A stretch of 56,389 nucleotides of DNA, taken from assembly GCA_965218715.1 (NCBI GenBank), contig CBDCLY010000013.1, positions 1 to 56,389 on the forward strand, given 5' to 3'. Shown in pieces: positions 34,954-44,139 of this stretch; within the stretch, counting starts at the first letter, position 1; each line of letters starts with the position of its first letter. The stretch comes from CBDCLY01 sp965218715. Lineage in GTDB: Bacteria; Bacteroidota; Bacteroidia; Flavobacteriales_E; Vicingaceae. Both the position numbers and the translations under genes were made by a program. The notes beneath the pieces were generated by a model. It made no database searches and was not told where the DNA came from. It worked only from the letters and a program-made list of their open reading frames with translations.

Positions 34954-36795
34954 TTAAATTATTCCGTGCAATGAAGCGCCCTTAAGCCCTAATCGATTTA
35001 TTCTAGATTCTGTTTCTGAGTCTAATTCCAACGTCGGTGCATGATGTGGCTTAGTTCTAATGTCAATTATTAAGGGGCCATTGCATGACCAGTGCTTATT
35101 TTTATATTGGCTCCCCACCCCATAAATATCGTGTGAAGGATTGCTTTTAGTGAAGGTTTGCCAAATCAAATTTTTAAATTGTTTGCCAACAAAATCTGGG
35201 TCATCAGCAATTAATATTAAGGCAATGCCATCCAATTCGGAAATATGGGAGTACAAATTCTCAGAAAGCTTATTTAATTCCGCTTCTTCAAATTCATAGT
35301 TTTTAAAATCAGACATTTTTATCCCTAATATCCCTCTTGCTAGCAATTTAATTTCTTGAACGGCTGGTAAATCAGGAATATTGCCATTCCACTGACTACA
35401 TAATTCTCGTTTCTTATCACCAACAGCAGCAATCACTAGTTTAGAGCCAGCATTCAACTCTGAACTGCTATAATCTAAAGTATCAATGGTGGTTTTTGTG
35501 TAGAAATGTAAATCTCTCTCCCAGTCAACACGTTCAAGCATGTGCATTAAAAATTCTTCAGTATCCTCTGTTTTTAATCTAGGATTATCTTCCTTGTTTG
35601 CTATCCAAAGGTATTTTGCTAATGACATTTGACCAAAGCCCAAGATGTGATTGGCAATGGTCAATAATTCCGCTGGTGCAGGGTTCTCCATGTAGGGCGT
35701 ATATCTTTCGCTGCCTATGGCAAACAATAGAGGGTGAACACCAGCCTCATCCACTGCATTGACTTCGTGCAAGCCAGGTATCTCTTTTGGAATAATACTT
35801 CCAGTAATCTCATGAATCAATTTTCCAAAACTGGTATCCTCTTGGGGTGGTCTTCCAACAACTGTAAATGGCCAAATGGCACCTTTCCTATGGTAAACAC
35901 CATCCACTTTCATTAATGGAAACTCATGTTTTAGGCTGTAATAACCTAGGTGGTCACCAAACGGTCCTTCCGGTTTAGTTTGTTTAGGATAAACTTTACC
36001 TGTAATGACAAAATCTGCATCACTAGAAATGACATGCCCCTTATCTTTATAGTAACTGAATCGTCTTCCGCCAAGTGCTCCAGCAAAGGTTAATTCTGAA
36101 AGGCCTTCTGGCAATGGCATAACAGCAGCGAAGGTTTGAGAAGGAGGCCCTCCTACAAATATGGAAACGTTTAGAGGTTTGCCTAAATCATTGGCAATTT
36201 TTTGGTGAACACCAATTCCTCTATGAATTTGATAATGCAATCCTATTTCTTCATTTGGGGTGTATTCATTTCCATTCAGCTGGATTCTATACATTCCTAA
36301 ATTAGAATTCATGACACCAGGTTTACTGGCATCTTCAGTATACACAATTGGCAAAGTGATGAAAGGACCACCATCCTTTAACCAATGATGGATTTGCGGT
36401 AATTGTTCTATCTTAATTTGGTTTTTCAACAAATTTGGTGCGAAGAGATCCTTCTTAGGAATAGCTTTTATTGCGGCAAAAGGAACTGAAAGGTGTTTCT
36501 TTGGTTGTTTAAAAAAGAGGCTAGGGTCTCCTTTCAATTGAACCATTTTTTTGACAGATTCCAGCGTATCTCTAAAAATAAATCTGCTTCTGTCTATGCT
36601 GCCGAATAAATTTGAAACTGCTGGAAAATTGGAGCCTTTAATATTTTCGAACAACAGAGCCGGACCGTTTGCCTCATGGGCCCGCAAATGAATAGCTGCC
36701 ATTTCGAGGAATGGATCCACTTCTTCTTTAACACGAATTAGGTGACCGTTTCTTTCCAGATCAGTCACACATTCTAACATACTCTTATATCCCAT
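34954..36795 (-). CDS. UbiD-family decarboxylase (menaquinone pathway type)
   Basis: A 613-residue prenylated-FMN-dependent decarboxylase of the long UbiD type common in Bacteroidota, annotated in the family as menaquinone biosynthesis decarboxylase. The block MGYKSMLECVTDLERNGHL at the start and GGPPSQTFAAVMPLPEGLSELTFAG and EGPFGDHLGYYS are typical. It acts in the cytosol. A UbiX flavin prenyltransferase, needed to make the cofactor, is not in the window. I choose MGYKS; the frame starts at a TTG two codons earlier. Confidence 0.88.
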   Translation of the reverse strand: MGYKSMLECVTDLERNGHLIRVKEEVDPFLEMAAIHLRAHEANGPALLFENIKGSNFPAVSNLFGSIDRSRFIFRDTLESVKKMVQLKGDPSLFFKQPKKHLSVPFAAIKAIPKKDLFAPNLLKNQIKIEQLPQIHHWLKDGGPFITLPIVYTEDASKPGVMNSNLGMYRIQLNGNEYTPNEEIGLHYQIHRGIGVHQKIANDLGKPLNVSIFVGGPPSQTFAAVMPLPEGLSELTFAGALGGRRFSYYKDKGHVISSDADFVITGKVYPKQTKPEGPFGDHLGYYSLKHEFPLMKVDGVYHRKGAIWPFTVVGRPPQEDTSFGKLIHEITGSIIPKEIPGLHEVNAVDEAGVHPLLFAIGSERYTPYMENPAPAELLTIANHILGFGQMSLAKYLWIANKEDNPRLKTEDTEEFLMHMLERVDWERDLHFYTKTTIDTLDYSSSELNAGSKLVIAAVGDKKRELCSQWNGNIPDLPAVQEIKLLARGILGIKMSDFKNYEFEEAELNKLSENLYSHISELDGIALILIADDPDFVGKQFKNLIWQTFTKSNPSHDIYGVGSQYKNKHWSCNGPLIIDIRTKPHHAPTLELDSETESRINRLGLKGASLHGII

Positions 36796-36865
36796 GCTCA
36801 ATGTAGTATTGTGCTAAGGTAACGTTTATCTGCCTTTGATTGTTGGGGAAATCTATCGCTAGTTC

Positions 36866-36890
36866 AAAAAAAAAGGCCCTTAAAGGGCCT
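36866..36890 (-). terminator. Rho-independent terminator of gltA
   Basis: AGGCCCT (36874-36880) pairs with AGGGCCT (36884-36890), loop TAA. On the minus strand it is followed by nine T, ending at about 36865. It is 4 nt after the gltA stop. Confidence 0.9.
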
Positions 36891-36894
36891 AATT

Positions 36895-38181
36895 TTATCT
36901 GTTTTTTATATTGGTGAATGCTCTGCTATTCATGCCAGTATAAACCTGTCTTGGTCGACCAATGGGTTCTTTGTTCTCTCTCATTTCTTTCCACTGAGCA
37001 ATCCATCCTGGTAATCTTCCGATTGCAAACATTACTGTAAACATTGAGGTGGGAATTCCAATTGCGCGGTAAATAATTCCAGAGTAAAAATCCACATTTG
37101 GATATAATTTTCTTTCTACAAAATATTCATCGTTCAATGCAACTTCTTCTAATCCTTTAGCAATTTCAAGGATAGGATCATTCACACCCAATTTAGCCAA
37201 TACATCGTCAGCAGCCTTCTTTATGATCTTTGCTCTAGGGTCGAAGTTTTTATACACTCTATGGCCAAAACCCATCAGTCTGAATGGATCATTTTTGTCT
37301 TTTGCTTTGTTCATGTATTTCTGAACATCTCCTCCATCTGCTCTAATTGCCTCAAGCATTTCAATGACCGCTTGATTTGCACCTCCATGCAATGGTCCCC
37401 ATAATGCACTAATTCCAGCAGCAATTGAAGCATATAGACTAGCATGTGATGAGCCAACAATTCTAACTGTAGAAGTTGAACAATTCTGCTCATGATCGGC
37501 GTGAAGTATCAATAACTTATCTAAAGCATTTGCAATTACTGGATCAACTTCATATTCTTCAGAAGGAACAGCAAACATCATTTTTAGAAAATTAGAACAA
37601 TAATCATAACGATTATCTGGGTAGTTCACTGGATGTCCTATTTCATTCTTAAATGCCCAAGCTGCCATTGTAGGCAATTTTGCCAATAACCTCTTAATGC
37701 TCAAATCTACTTCATCGGTAGAGCGATTTGGATCCAAAGACTCAGGGTAAAAAGCCGTTAATGAAGAAACTAATGAACTTAATACTCCCATTGGGTGAGA
37801 GTTTGAAGGAAATCCTTCTAAAATATTTTTGATGTCTTCATGAATCAAGGTATGATGGGTAATCTCTTCTTGAAACGATTTAAGTGTAGTAGCATTTGGC
37901 AACTCTCCATAAATTAACAAGTGAGAAACTTCAAGAAAAGATGCCTTTTCTGCCAACTCTTCAATTGAATATCCTCTATACCTTAAAATTCCTTTCTCAC
38001 CATCTAGGAAAGTAATTGCACTGCTGGTTGAACCTGTATTTTTATATCCAGGATCGATAGTAATGTATCCAGAATGGCCTCTTAAAGCACTAATATCAAT
38101 TGCCTTTTCATTTTCTGTTCCTTCTACTATTGGTAATTCTATGGTCTGACCACCAATTTTTAATTCTGCTTTTTCTGACAT
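36895..38181 (-). CDS. gltA: Citrate synthase
   Basis: A 428-residue type II citrate synthase, condensing acetyl-CoA and oxaloacetate at the entry of the TCA cycle. Active-site blocks are HADHEQNCSTSTVRIVGS, WGPLHGGANQAV (catalytic His) and GFGHRVYKNFDPRA. It has its own promoter in the gap after eno and its own terminator, so it is likely transcribed alone as well as by read-through. Confidence 0.98.
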   Translation of the reverse strand: MSEKAELKIGGQTIELPIVEGTENEKAIDISALRGHSGYITIDPGYKNTGSTSSAITFLDGEKGILRYRGYSIEELAEKASFLEVSHLLIYGELPNATTLKSFQEEITHHTLIHEDIKNILEGFPSNSHPMGVLSSLVSSLTAFYPESLDPNRSTDEVDLSIKRLLAKLPTMAAWAFKNEIGHPVNYPDNRYDYCSNFLKMMFAVPSEEYEVDPVIANALDKLLILHADHEQNCSTSTVRIVGSSHASLYASIAAGISALWGPLHGGANQAVIEMLEAIRADGGDVQKYMNKAKDKNDPFRLMGFGHRVYKNFDPRAKIIKKAADDVLAKLGVNDPILEIAKGLEEVALNDEYFVERKLYPNVDFYSGIIYRAIGIPTSMFTVMFAIGRLPGWIAQWKEMRENKEPIGRPRQVYTGMNSRAFTNIKNR

Positions 38182-38236
38182 TCTAATTGATTTTATTGGA
38201 TATAATACAGCTCAACATGCAATTTGTTCTGTATTG

Positions 38237-38267
38237 CAAAAGTAAGCAAGCGCGAAAGAGTTTCAAA
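38237..38267 (-). promoter_or_regulatory. Promoter of gltA
   Basis: On the minus strand TTTG (38264-38267), 19 nt, TACTTTTG (38237-38244): an exact match to the Bacteroidota consensus, in the gap between eno and gltA. The leader is about 50 nt. Confidence 0.8.
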
Positions 38268-38273
38268 ATGAAT

Positions 38274-39563
38274 TTAAGCTTTGAACTTAAATTGTTTAGA
38301 AGGGTAAAAAGCAGTAGTTCCAAGCAACTCTTCAATACGAATCAATTGATTGTATTTCGCCATTCTATCTGAGCGAGAAGCTGATCCTGTTTTAATTTGG
38401 CCAGTTGACAAGGCTACTGCTAAATCAGCAATGGTATTGTCTTCAGTTTCACCAGAACGATGGCTCATCACAGAAGTATAGCCATTTTTTGTGGCCAATT
38501 CAACAGCTTCGATGGTTTCTGTTAAGGTTCCAATTTGATTCACTTTTATCAAAATGGAATTGGCAATGCCCTCATTGATTCCACGTTCTAACCTATTCAC
38601 ATTGGTTACAAACAGATCGTCGCCAACCAATTGTACATCTTTTCCAATTGCTGTAGTTAAATCTTTCCAACCTGCCCAATCATCTTCCCAAAGTCCGTCT
38701 TCAATAGAAATGATAGGATACTTCTTCGTCCAATCTTTCCAATAATTGACCAATTCAGCAGAACTTAATTTATCGCCTGTAGATTTATGAAAATGATAAA
38801 CCTTTTCTTCTTCTAGATAAAATTCAGAAGCGGCAGCATCCATTGCAATGTAGACATCTTCGCCTGGTCTAAACCCTGCTGATTCAATTGCTTTCAATAC
38901 GTATTCAACTGCCTCTTCATTAGAACCAAGATTAGGAGCAAAGCCACCTTCATCTCCAACATTAGTAGAAAATCCTTTTGATTTTAGCACTTGTTTTAAA
39001 TGATGAAAAATCTCAGTTCCCATTCTTAGTCCCTGACTAAAAGTTTCAGCACCAATTGGCATGACCATGAACTCTTGAAAATCAATGCTATTATCGGCAT
39101 GAGATCCTCCATTGAGGATGTTCATCATTGGAATTGGCAAAGTGTGGGCATTCACTCCTCCAATGTATCTATACAATGGCATTCCAATTTCATTTGCCGC
39201 AGCTTTCGCAACAGCTAAAGAAACACCCAACATGGCATTTGCGCCCAAATTGGATTTATTTTCAGTGCCATCCATATCAATCAAAAATCGATCGATTCCT
39301 GTTTGATCGAATACATTGATGCCATTGAGCTCTTCGGCTATGCTTTTGTTCACATTTTGAACAGCTTTAAGGACACCTTTTCCCATATACACCCCTTGAT
39401 CGCCGTCTCTTAATTCAACTGCTTCGTGAATCCCTGTTGAAGCGCCCGAAGGAACAGCCGCCCGTCCTGTTACACCGGATTGAGTAGTAACATCAACTTC
39501 AACTGTTGGATTGCCTCTTGAATCTAATATCTGTCTTGCGTGAATAGATGCGATATAAGTCAT
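38274..39563 (-). CDS. eno: Enolase
   Basis: A 429-residue glycolytic enzyme converting 2-phosphoglycerate to phosphoenolpyruvate. Blocks ARQILDSRGNPTVEVDV, GGSHADNSIDFQEFMVMP, VGDEGGFAPNL, SIEDGLWEDDW, KVNQIGTLTET and SHRSGETEDN are all family signatures. Only 2 nt separate it from carA, so the two form an operon. Confidence 0.98.
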   Translation of the reverse strand: MTYIASIHARQILDSRGNPTVEVDVTTQSGVTGRAAVPSGASTGIHEAVELRDGDQGVYMGKGVLKAVQNVNKSIAEELNGINVFDQTGIDRFLIDMDGTENKSNLGANAMLGVSLAVAKAAANEIGMPLYRYIGGVNAHTLPIPMMNILNGGSHADNSIDFQEFMVMPIGAETFSQGLRMGTEIFHHLKQVLKSKGFSTNVGDEGGFAPNLGSNEEAVEYVLKAIESAGFRPGEDVYIAMDAAASEFYLEEEKVYHFHKSTGDKLSSAELVNYWKDWTKKYPIISIEDGLWEDDWAGWKDLTTAIGKDVQLVGDDLFVTNVNRLERGINEGIANSILIKVNQIGTLTETIEAVELATKNGYTSVMSHRSGETEDNTIADLAVALSTGQIKTGSASRSDRMAKYNQLIRIEELLGTTAFYPSKQFKFKA

Positions 39564-39565
39564 TT

Positions 39566-40675
39566 CTAATTTTTATTTTTTTTTATGGTTTCTATGAATT
39601 GATCAAATAAGTATCTTGAATCGTGCGGCCCAGGGGCGGCTTCAGGATGGTATTGAACGCTAAAGATTGGCTTTTTCTTGTGTTGAATTCCCGCCACAGA
39701 AAAATCATTTAAATGTTCATGAGTAATAATTATCTCAGGGTGATTTTCTGCAGAAGTTTTTTCTACAACAAAACCATGATTCTGTGAGGTTATCTCTCCC
39801 TTACCGGAAAGTAAATTCTTCACTGGATGATTTATTCCTCTATGGCCATTGTGCATTTTATTCGTTGTTAATCCATAGGAAAGTGCAAGTATTTGATGAC
39901 CAAGGCAAATTCCAAAGATGGGAATGTTGCTTGCTGTTAATTCCTGCACAATAGAGATGTTTTCTTTCATTGCAGAAGGATCTCCAGGACCATTACTGAG
40001 CATTATTCCATCCGGATTCCAGTTCAAAATTTCTTCCTTACTACTATACATAGGAAAGACCTTAAGGTAAGCCCCTCTATCTGATAATGAGCGAAGGATG
40101 TTTCTTTTGGTGCCATAATCAATAACAGCAATTTTAATTGGAGCAGTTTCTTCACCAATAAAATAACTTTCCTTAGTAGACACTTTTGAGGACAATTCTA
40201 AGCCTTGCATTGAAGGAGTTTTAGCCAGTTCCTTCTTTAAAACATCAACATCAAATTCTGTGGATGAAACAATAACATTCATTGCTCCTTTATCTCTAAT
40301 GTGTCTTACCAAAGCTCTAGAGTCGATATCAGTGATAGCAACTATCTTATTGTCGACAAAGTAATTCTGCAAGGAGTCGTCTGCCATTGGTCGTGAAAAT
40401 GTGTCTGAGAATTTTTTACAGATCAATCCAGAAATTTTCACACTTTCCGACTCTCTTTCGTCATGTTCTACGCCATAATTTCCAATGTGGGCAGTGGTGC
40501 AAACCATCACTTGACCGTAATAAGATGGGTCTGTAAATATTTCTTGATAACCTGTCATGCCAGTATTGTAGCATATTTCACCAGTGCTTGTTCCATCAAT
40601 TCCTGCCGAGAGACCATGAAAAACAGATCCATCTTCTAGAACAGCAATTCCTTTCTTTTTCAATTGATACTTCAT
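39566..40675 (-). CDS. carA: Carbamoyl-phosphate synthase small subunit
   Basis: A 369-residue glutaminase subunit that feeds ammonia to CarB for arginine and pyrimidine synthesis. Blocks NTGMTGYQEIFTDPSY, SNGPGDPS, GICLGHQILALSYG (nucleophile Cys) and QYHPEAAPGPHDS are clear. I choose MKYQLKKKG as the start; an upstream ATG six codons earlier (40693) would fall in the terminator hairpin of rplQ. CarB is not in the window. Confidence 0.96.
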   Translation of the reverse strand: MKYQLKKKGIAVLEDGSVFHGLSAGIDGTSTGEICYNTGMTGYQEIFTDPSYYGQVMVCTTAHIGNYGVEHDERESESVKISGLICKKFSDTFSRPMADDSLQNYFVDNKIVAITDIDSRALVRHIRDKGAMNVIVSSTEFDVDVLKKELAKTPSMQGLELSSKVSTKESYFIGEETAPIKIAVIDYGTKRNILRSLSDRGAYLKVFPMYSSKEEILNWNPDGIMLSNGPGDPSAMKENISIVQELTASNIPIFGICLGHQILALSYGLTTNKMHNGHRGINHPVKNLLSGKGEITSQNHGFVVEKTSAENHPEIIITHEHLNDFSVAGIQHKKKPIFSVQYHPEAAPGPHDSRYLFDQFIETIKKNKN

Positions 40676-40691
40676 GAAATAAATTTTGGGC

Positions 40692-40727
40692 AAAAAAAAA
40701 GATAAAACTCGAAGGCTTTATCTTTTT
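40692..40727 (-). terminator. Hairpin between rplQ and carA
   Basis: AAAAAGATAAA (40696-40706) pairs perfectly with TTTATCTTTTT (40717-40727) around a 10-nt loop. On the minus strand it ends in a long T run, so it can act as a terminator after rplQ. The low GC content of the stem suggests partial read-through to carA. Confidence 0.6.
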
Positions 40728-40757
40728 AATTAATTAATTATCAACACTAAACATGGT

Positions 40758-41333
40758 TTAGTCTTTCTTTTCTTCTTTTGAATCTTCCTTCTTTTCTTCT
40801 TTAGCAGGCTTCTCTTCTACTTTCGCTTCTGGTGCTTTTTCTTCCTTCACCTCTTCAGCTACTGCTTCAGTTTCTACCTTTGCTTCGCTTGTTGCCTCCG
40901 CACTTGCTTTAGTGCCAGATGAACGTCTTCTTCTAGATTTTTTCTTTTCTGGCTTAGCATCACTAACATAAATCTCATTGAAGTCGACCAATTCCATCAT
41001 GCACATTTCTGCATTATCCCCTTGGCGATTTCCTGTCTTTATGATTCTTGTATACCCACCTGGACGATTTGCTACTTTTGGAGCAACATCTCTAAAAAGT
41101 TCAGAGACAATTTGCTTATTGTTCAAGTAGCTAAATACAACCCTTCTAGAATGAGTAGAATCATCTTTAGATTTTGTAATCAAAGGCTCAACAAATCCTC
41201 TTAAGGCTTTTGCCTTAGCAAGAGTAGTATTGATTCTTTTATGCTGAATTAAGGAACAAGCCATATTAGAAAGCATTGCTTTTCTGTGCGACTTTGTTCT
41301 ACTTAAGTGGTTAAATTTCTTTCCGTGTCTCAT
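40758..41333 (-). CDS. rplQ: 50S ribosomal protein L17 with long charged C-terminal tail
   Basis: The first 125 residues are a normal L17 (MRHGKKFNHLSRTKSHRKAM start, LFRDVAPKVANRPGGYTRI). A 66-residue tail rich in Lys, Glu and Ala follows, with several EEK and KEEK repeats. Such tails are common in Bacteroidota L17 but here it is about half as long as the core. L17 sits near the peptide exit tunnel on the 50S subunit. It is the last ribosomal gene of the alpha cluster. Confidence 0.97.
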   Translation of the reverse strand: MRHGKKFNHLSRTKSHRKAMLSNMACSLIQHKRINTTLAKAKALRGFVEPLITKSKDDSTHSRRVVFSYLNNKQIVSELFRDVAPKVANRPGGYTRIIKTGNRQGDNAEMCMMELVDFNEIYVSDAKPEKKKSRRRRSSGTKASAEATSEAKVETEAVAEEVKEEKAPEAKVEEKPAKEEKKEDSKEEKKD

Positions 41334-41338
41334 CTTAC

Positions 41339-42331
41339 TTAGTCCTTATCTAGTTTGTATTTAGATACATTCATTCCGAAAGTTAAATTTTTACTTTCTA
41401 CTAACTCATCCAATTCAGTTAGTGACTTCTTACCAAAGTTTCTGAATTTCAATAAATCGTTCTTGTTAAATTGAACCAATTCACCTAAAGTTTCAACGTC
41501 TGCTGCTTTAAGGCAATTTAAAGCTCTAACAGATAAATCCATATCGATAAGCTTAGTCTTCAATAACTGACGCATGTGAAGTGAATCTTCATCAAATTCT
41601 TCAACTGCAGATTTTACTTCTGCTTCCAATGCAATTTTCTCATCTGAGAATAACATGAAGTGCTGAATTAAAATTGTTGCAGCTTCTTTAAGTGCTTCTT
41701 TAGGATGAACAGATCCATCAGTTTCAATGTTTAAAACTAATTTCTCATAATCCGTTTTTTGCTCTACACGATAATTCTCAATGCTATAATTTACATTCTT
41801 AATCGGAGTGTAGATAGAATCAATAGGAATAAATCCAATAGGAGCTTCTTCGGCTCTATTTTCTTCAGAAGGAACATAACCACGTCCTTTGCTGATTGTT
41901 AATTCCATTTGAATCTTAACAGATGATTCCATAGTACAAATCACCAAATCAGGATTCAATACTTGAAAAGCGGAAGTAAATTTTCCAATATCTCCAGCCG
42001 TCATTTTATCTTGACCACCAATAGAAAGACTTACTTTCTCAGTATCTGTTCCATCAATTTGTTGTTTGAATCTAACTTGCTTTAAGTTCAAAATCATTGA
42101 AGTAACATCTTCAACAACACCTTTAATGCTAGAAAATTCGTGATCAACGCCTTCTATTTTGATGCCTGTAATTGCAAAACCTTCCAATGAAGAAAGTAAA
42201 ATTCTGCGGATTGCATTTCCAATTGTAATACCGTAACCAGGTTCAAGTGGTCTGAATTCAAACTGACCGTTAAAGTCAGTTGATTCTATCATAATTACCT
42301 TGTCAGGTCTTTGAAAATCTAAAATTGCCAT
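41339..42331 (-). CDS. rpoA: RNA polymerase alpha subunit
   Basis: A 330-residue protein with both domains: the assembly domain (FRPLEPGYGITIGNAIRRILLSSLEG, read here in short pieces) and the C-terminal domain (LRALNCLKAADVETLGELV, LLKFRNFGKKSLTELDE), joined by an acidic linker. It dimerises to start polymerase assembly and binds promoter UP elements. It is encoded in the alpha cluster between rpsD and rplQ as usual. Confidence 0.98.
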   Translation of the reverse strand: MAILDFQRPDKVIMIESTDFNGQFEFRPLEPGYGITIGNAIRRILLSSLEGFAITGIKIEGVDHEFSSIKGVVEDVTSMILNLKQVRFKQQIDGTDTEKVSLSIGGQDKMTAGDIGKFTSAFQVLNPDLVICTMESSVKIQMELTISKGRGYVPSEENRAEEAPIGFIPIDSIYTPIKNVNYSIENYRVEQKTDYEKLVLNIETDGSVHPKEALKEAATILIQHFMLFSDEKIALEAEVKSAVEEFDEDSLHMRQLLKTKLIDMDLSVRALNCLKAADVETLGELVQFNKNDLLKFRNFGKKSLTELDELVESKNLTFGMNVSKYKLDKD

Positions 42332-42356
42332 ACTATATATCTTGTTTAGCTTATTA

Positions 42357-42962
42357 TTACTTAGAGTAAAGTTCTACAATCAATTGTTCCTTAATGTTTT
42401 CAGGAATTTGAGCTCTTTCAGGAGCATTCAAAAATTTCCCTTTCATTCCTTGAACGTCCCATTCTAACCAGTCGAAATTTTCAGATCTTCCAGCTAATGA
42501 TTCTTGAATTGATTCCAAGGATTTTGATCGTTCTCTTACTTCAATTATATCTCCTTCCTTCAAAGAATAAGAAGGAATATTTACGATGGTTCCGTTAACG
42601 ATAAAATGTTTGTGTCCAACCATCTGACGAGCTCCTCTTCTTGAAGGTGCTAATCCTAAACGGAAAACAACGTTATCCAATCTAGATTCACACAACTTTA
42701 ACAAGTTTTCACCAGTAATTCCTTTTGAACGCGATGCTTCTCTAAATAAATTAGAAAATTGCTTTTCTAAAATACCATAAGTGTACTTCGCTTTTTGCTT
42801 TTCCATTAACTGAATTGCGTACTCAGATTGCTTACCTCTTCTTTTGTTAGGTCCGTGTTGACCTGGAGGGTAATTCTTTTTTTCTAATGCTCTATCAGGT
42901 CCGAAGATTGGTTCTCTGAACTTACGTGCAATTTTCGATTTGGGTCCTCTATATCTAGCCAT
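42357..42962 (-). CDS. rpsD: 30S ribosomal protein S4
   Basis: A 201-residue S4 protein, a primary 16S rRNA binder. The N-terminal MARYRGPKSKIARK, an S4 RNA-binding domain (LCESRLDNVVFRLGLA) and the C-terminal EQLIVELYSK end are all normal. Frame intact. Confidence 0.98.
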   Translation of the reverse strand: MARYRGPKSKIARKFREPIFGPDRALEKKNYPPGQHGPNKRRGKQSEYAIQLMEKQKAKYTYGILEKQFSNLFREASRSKGITGENLLKLCESRLDNVVFRLGLAPSRRGARQMVGHKHFIVNGTIVNIPSYSLKEGDIIEVRERSKSLESIQESLAGRSENFDWLEWDVQGMKGKFLNAPERAQIPENIKEQLIVELYSK

Positions 42963-42984
42963 TTCTTATTTCTATTTCCTGTAA

Positions 42985-43371
42985 TTATACTCTTCTACGT
43001 TTTGGAGGTCTACAGCCATTGTGTGGCATAGGTGTAATATCAACTATTTCAGATACTTCCACTCCATTGTTATGAATGGTTCTGATAGCAGACTCTCTAC
43101 CTGCACCTGGACCTTTCACATAAACTTTTACTCTTCTTAAGCCTAAATCATAAGCCTCTTTGGTGCATTCTGCAGCAGCCAATTGAGCAGCATAAGGAGT
43201 ATTCTTTTTTGAACCTCTAAAGCCCATTTTCCCAGAGGAAGACCAAGAAATTACTTGTCCATTCTTATTTGTCAATGAAATAATAATGTTATTGAATGAA
43301 GCATGAATATGTGCTTCTCCAATGGACTCCACTTTTACGCTCTTCTTCTTCTTTTGTGTAGATTTTGCCAT
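42985..43371 (-). CDS. rpsK: 30S ribosomal protein S11
   Basis: A 128-residue platform protein of the 30S subunit. Blocks HASFNNIIISLTNKNG, WSSSGKMGFRGSKKNTPYAAQ, VKGPGAGRESAIR and PMPHNGCRPPKRRRV are typical. Frame intact. Confidence 0.98.
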   Translation of the reverse strand: MAKSTQKKKKSVKVESIGEAHIHASFNNIIISLTNKNGQVISWSSSGKMGFRGSKKNTPYAAQLAAAECTKEAYDLGLRRVKVYVKGPGAGRESAIRTIHNNGVEVSEIVDITPMPHNGCRPPKRRRV

Positions 43372-43392
43372 CTTAGAACTCTTTAATTGCTA

Positions 43393-43770
43393 TTATTTAG
43401 TTGCCTTTTTCTTATTCGCTACTGTTTTCTTCTTACCCTTTCTAGTTCGAGCATTGTTTTTGGTTTTTTGTCCTCTAAGGGGTAAACCAGAACGATGTCT
43501 TACTCCACGGTAGCATCCGATATCCATTAATCGTTTGATGTTCAATTGAATCTCAGAACGCAAAGCACCTTCAACTCTAAAGTCATCGTTTAAGATTTTA
43601 CGAATTTTTGACAATTCGTCATCGTCCCATTCTTGAACTTTTTTATCAAAACTTACCTCAGCTTTGGTTAAAATGTTCTGTGCTGAACGTCTTCCAATTC
43701 CGTAGATATAGGTTAAACCTATTTCTCCTCTTTTATTTTTTGGTAAATCTATACCTGCTATCCTAGCCAT
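43393..43770 (-). CDS. rpsM: 30S ribosomal protein S13
   Basis: A 125-residue head protein of the 30S subunit that contacts tRNA and 50S. MARIAGIDLPKNKRGEIGLT, GCYRGVRHRSGLPLRGQKT and a basic tail are typical. Frame intact. Confidence 0.98.
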   Translation of the reverse strand: MARIAGIDLPKNKRGEIGLTYIYGIGRRSAQNILTKAEVSFDKKVQEWDDDELSKIRKILNDDFRVEGALRSEIQLNIKRLMDIGCYRGVRHRSGLPLRGQKTKNNARTRKGKKKTVANKKKATK

Positions 43771-43781
43771 ATAATTTAATT

Positions 43782-43898
43782 TTAACCTTGTCTTTGCTTA
43801 AACTTGGGATTCTTTTTATTTATCACGTACAATCTGCCTTTTCGTCTTACGATCTTGCAATCTGCACTTCTTTTCTTAATGGATGCTCTAATTTTCAT
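43782..43898 (-). CDS. rpmJ: 50S ribosomal protein L36
   Basis: A 38-residue protein starting MKIRASIKKRSADCKIVRRK and ending NPKFKQRQG, between infA and rpsM as in most bacteria. Of the four zinc cysteines of the C+ form only Cys14 is visible, so it is the zinc-free or degenerate form common in this phylum. Confidence 0.95.
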   Translation of the reverse strand: MKIRASIKKRSADCKIVRRKGRLYVINKKNPKFKQRQG

Positions 43899-43912
43899 AG
43901 CTCTAGTATTCC

Positions 43913-44131
43913 TTATTTATACCTGTATGTTATTCTTCCTTTTGTTAGATCATATGGAGACATTTCAACTTTTACTTTGTCACCTGGCAACAATTTGATG
44001 TAATACATTCTCATCTTTCCAGAGATGTGAGCTGTAATTACATGCCCATTTTCCAATTCTACACGAAACATTGCATTTGATAATGCTTCTGTAACTGTTC
44101 CATCTTGTTCTATGGATGCTTGTTTTGCCAT
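43913..44131 (-). CDS. infA: Translation initiation factor IF-1
   Basis: A 72-residue OB-fold protein that blocks the A site during initiation. MAKQASIEQDGTVTEALSN, MFRVELENGHVITAHISGKMR and LLPGDKVKVEMSPYDL are typical. It is placed between map and rpmJ, the standard order. Confidence 0.98.
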   Translation of the reverse strand: MAKQASIEQDGTVTEALSNAMFRVELENGHVITAHISGKMRMYYIKLLPGDKVKVEMSPYDLTKGRITYRYK

Positions 44132-44139
44132 TTATTAAT

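Noticed and set aside
40696..40727. Attenuator or pyrimidine riboswitch before carA
   Set aside because: The hairpin is AU-rich with a 10-nt loop and fits a simple terminator of rplQ; no alternative pairing or leader peptide was found.
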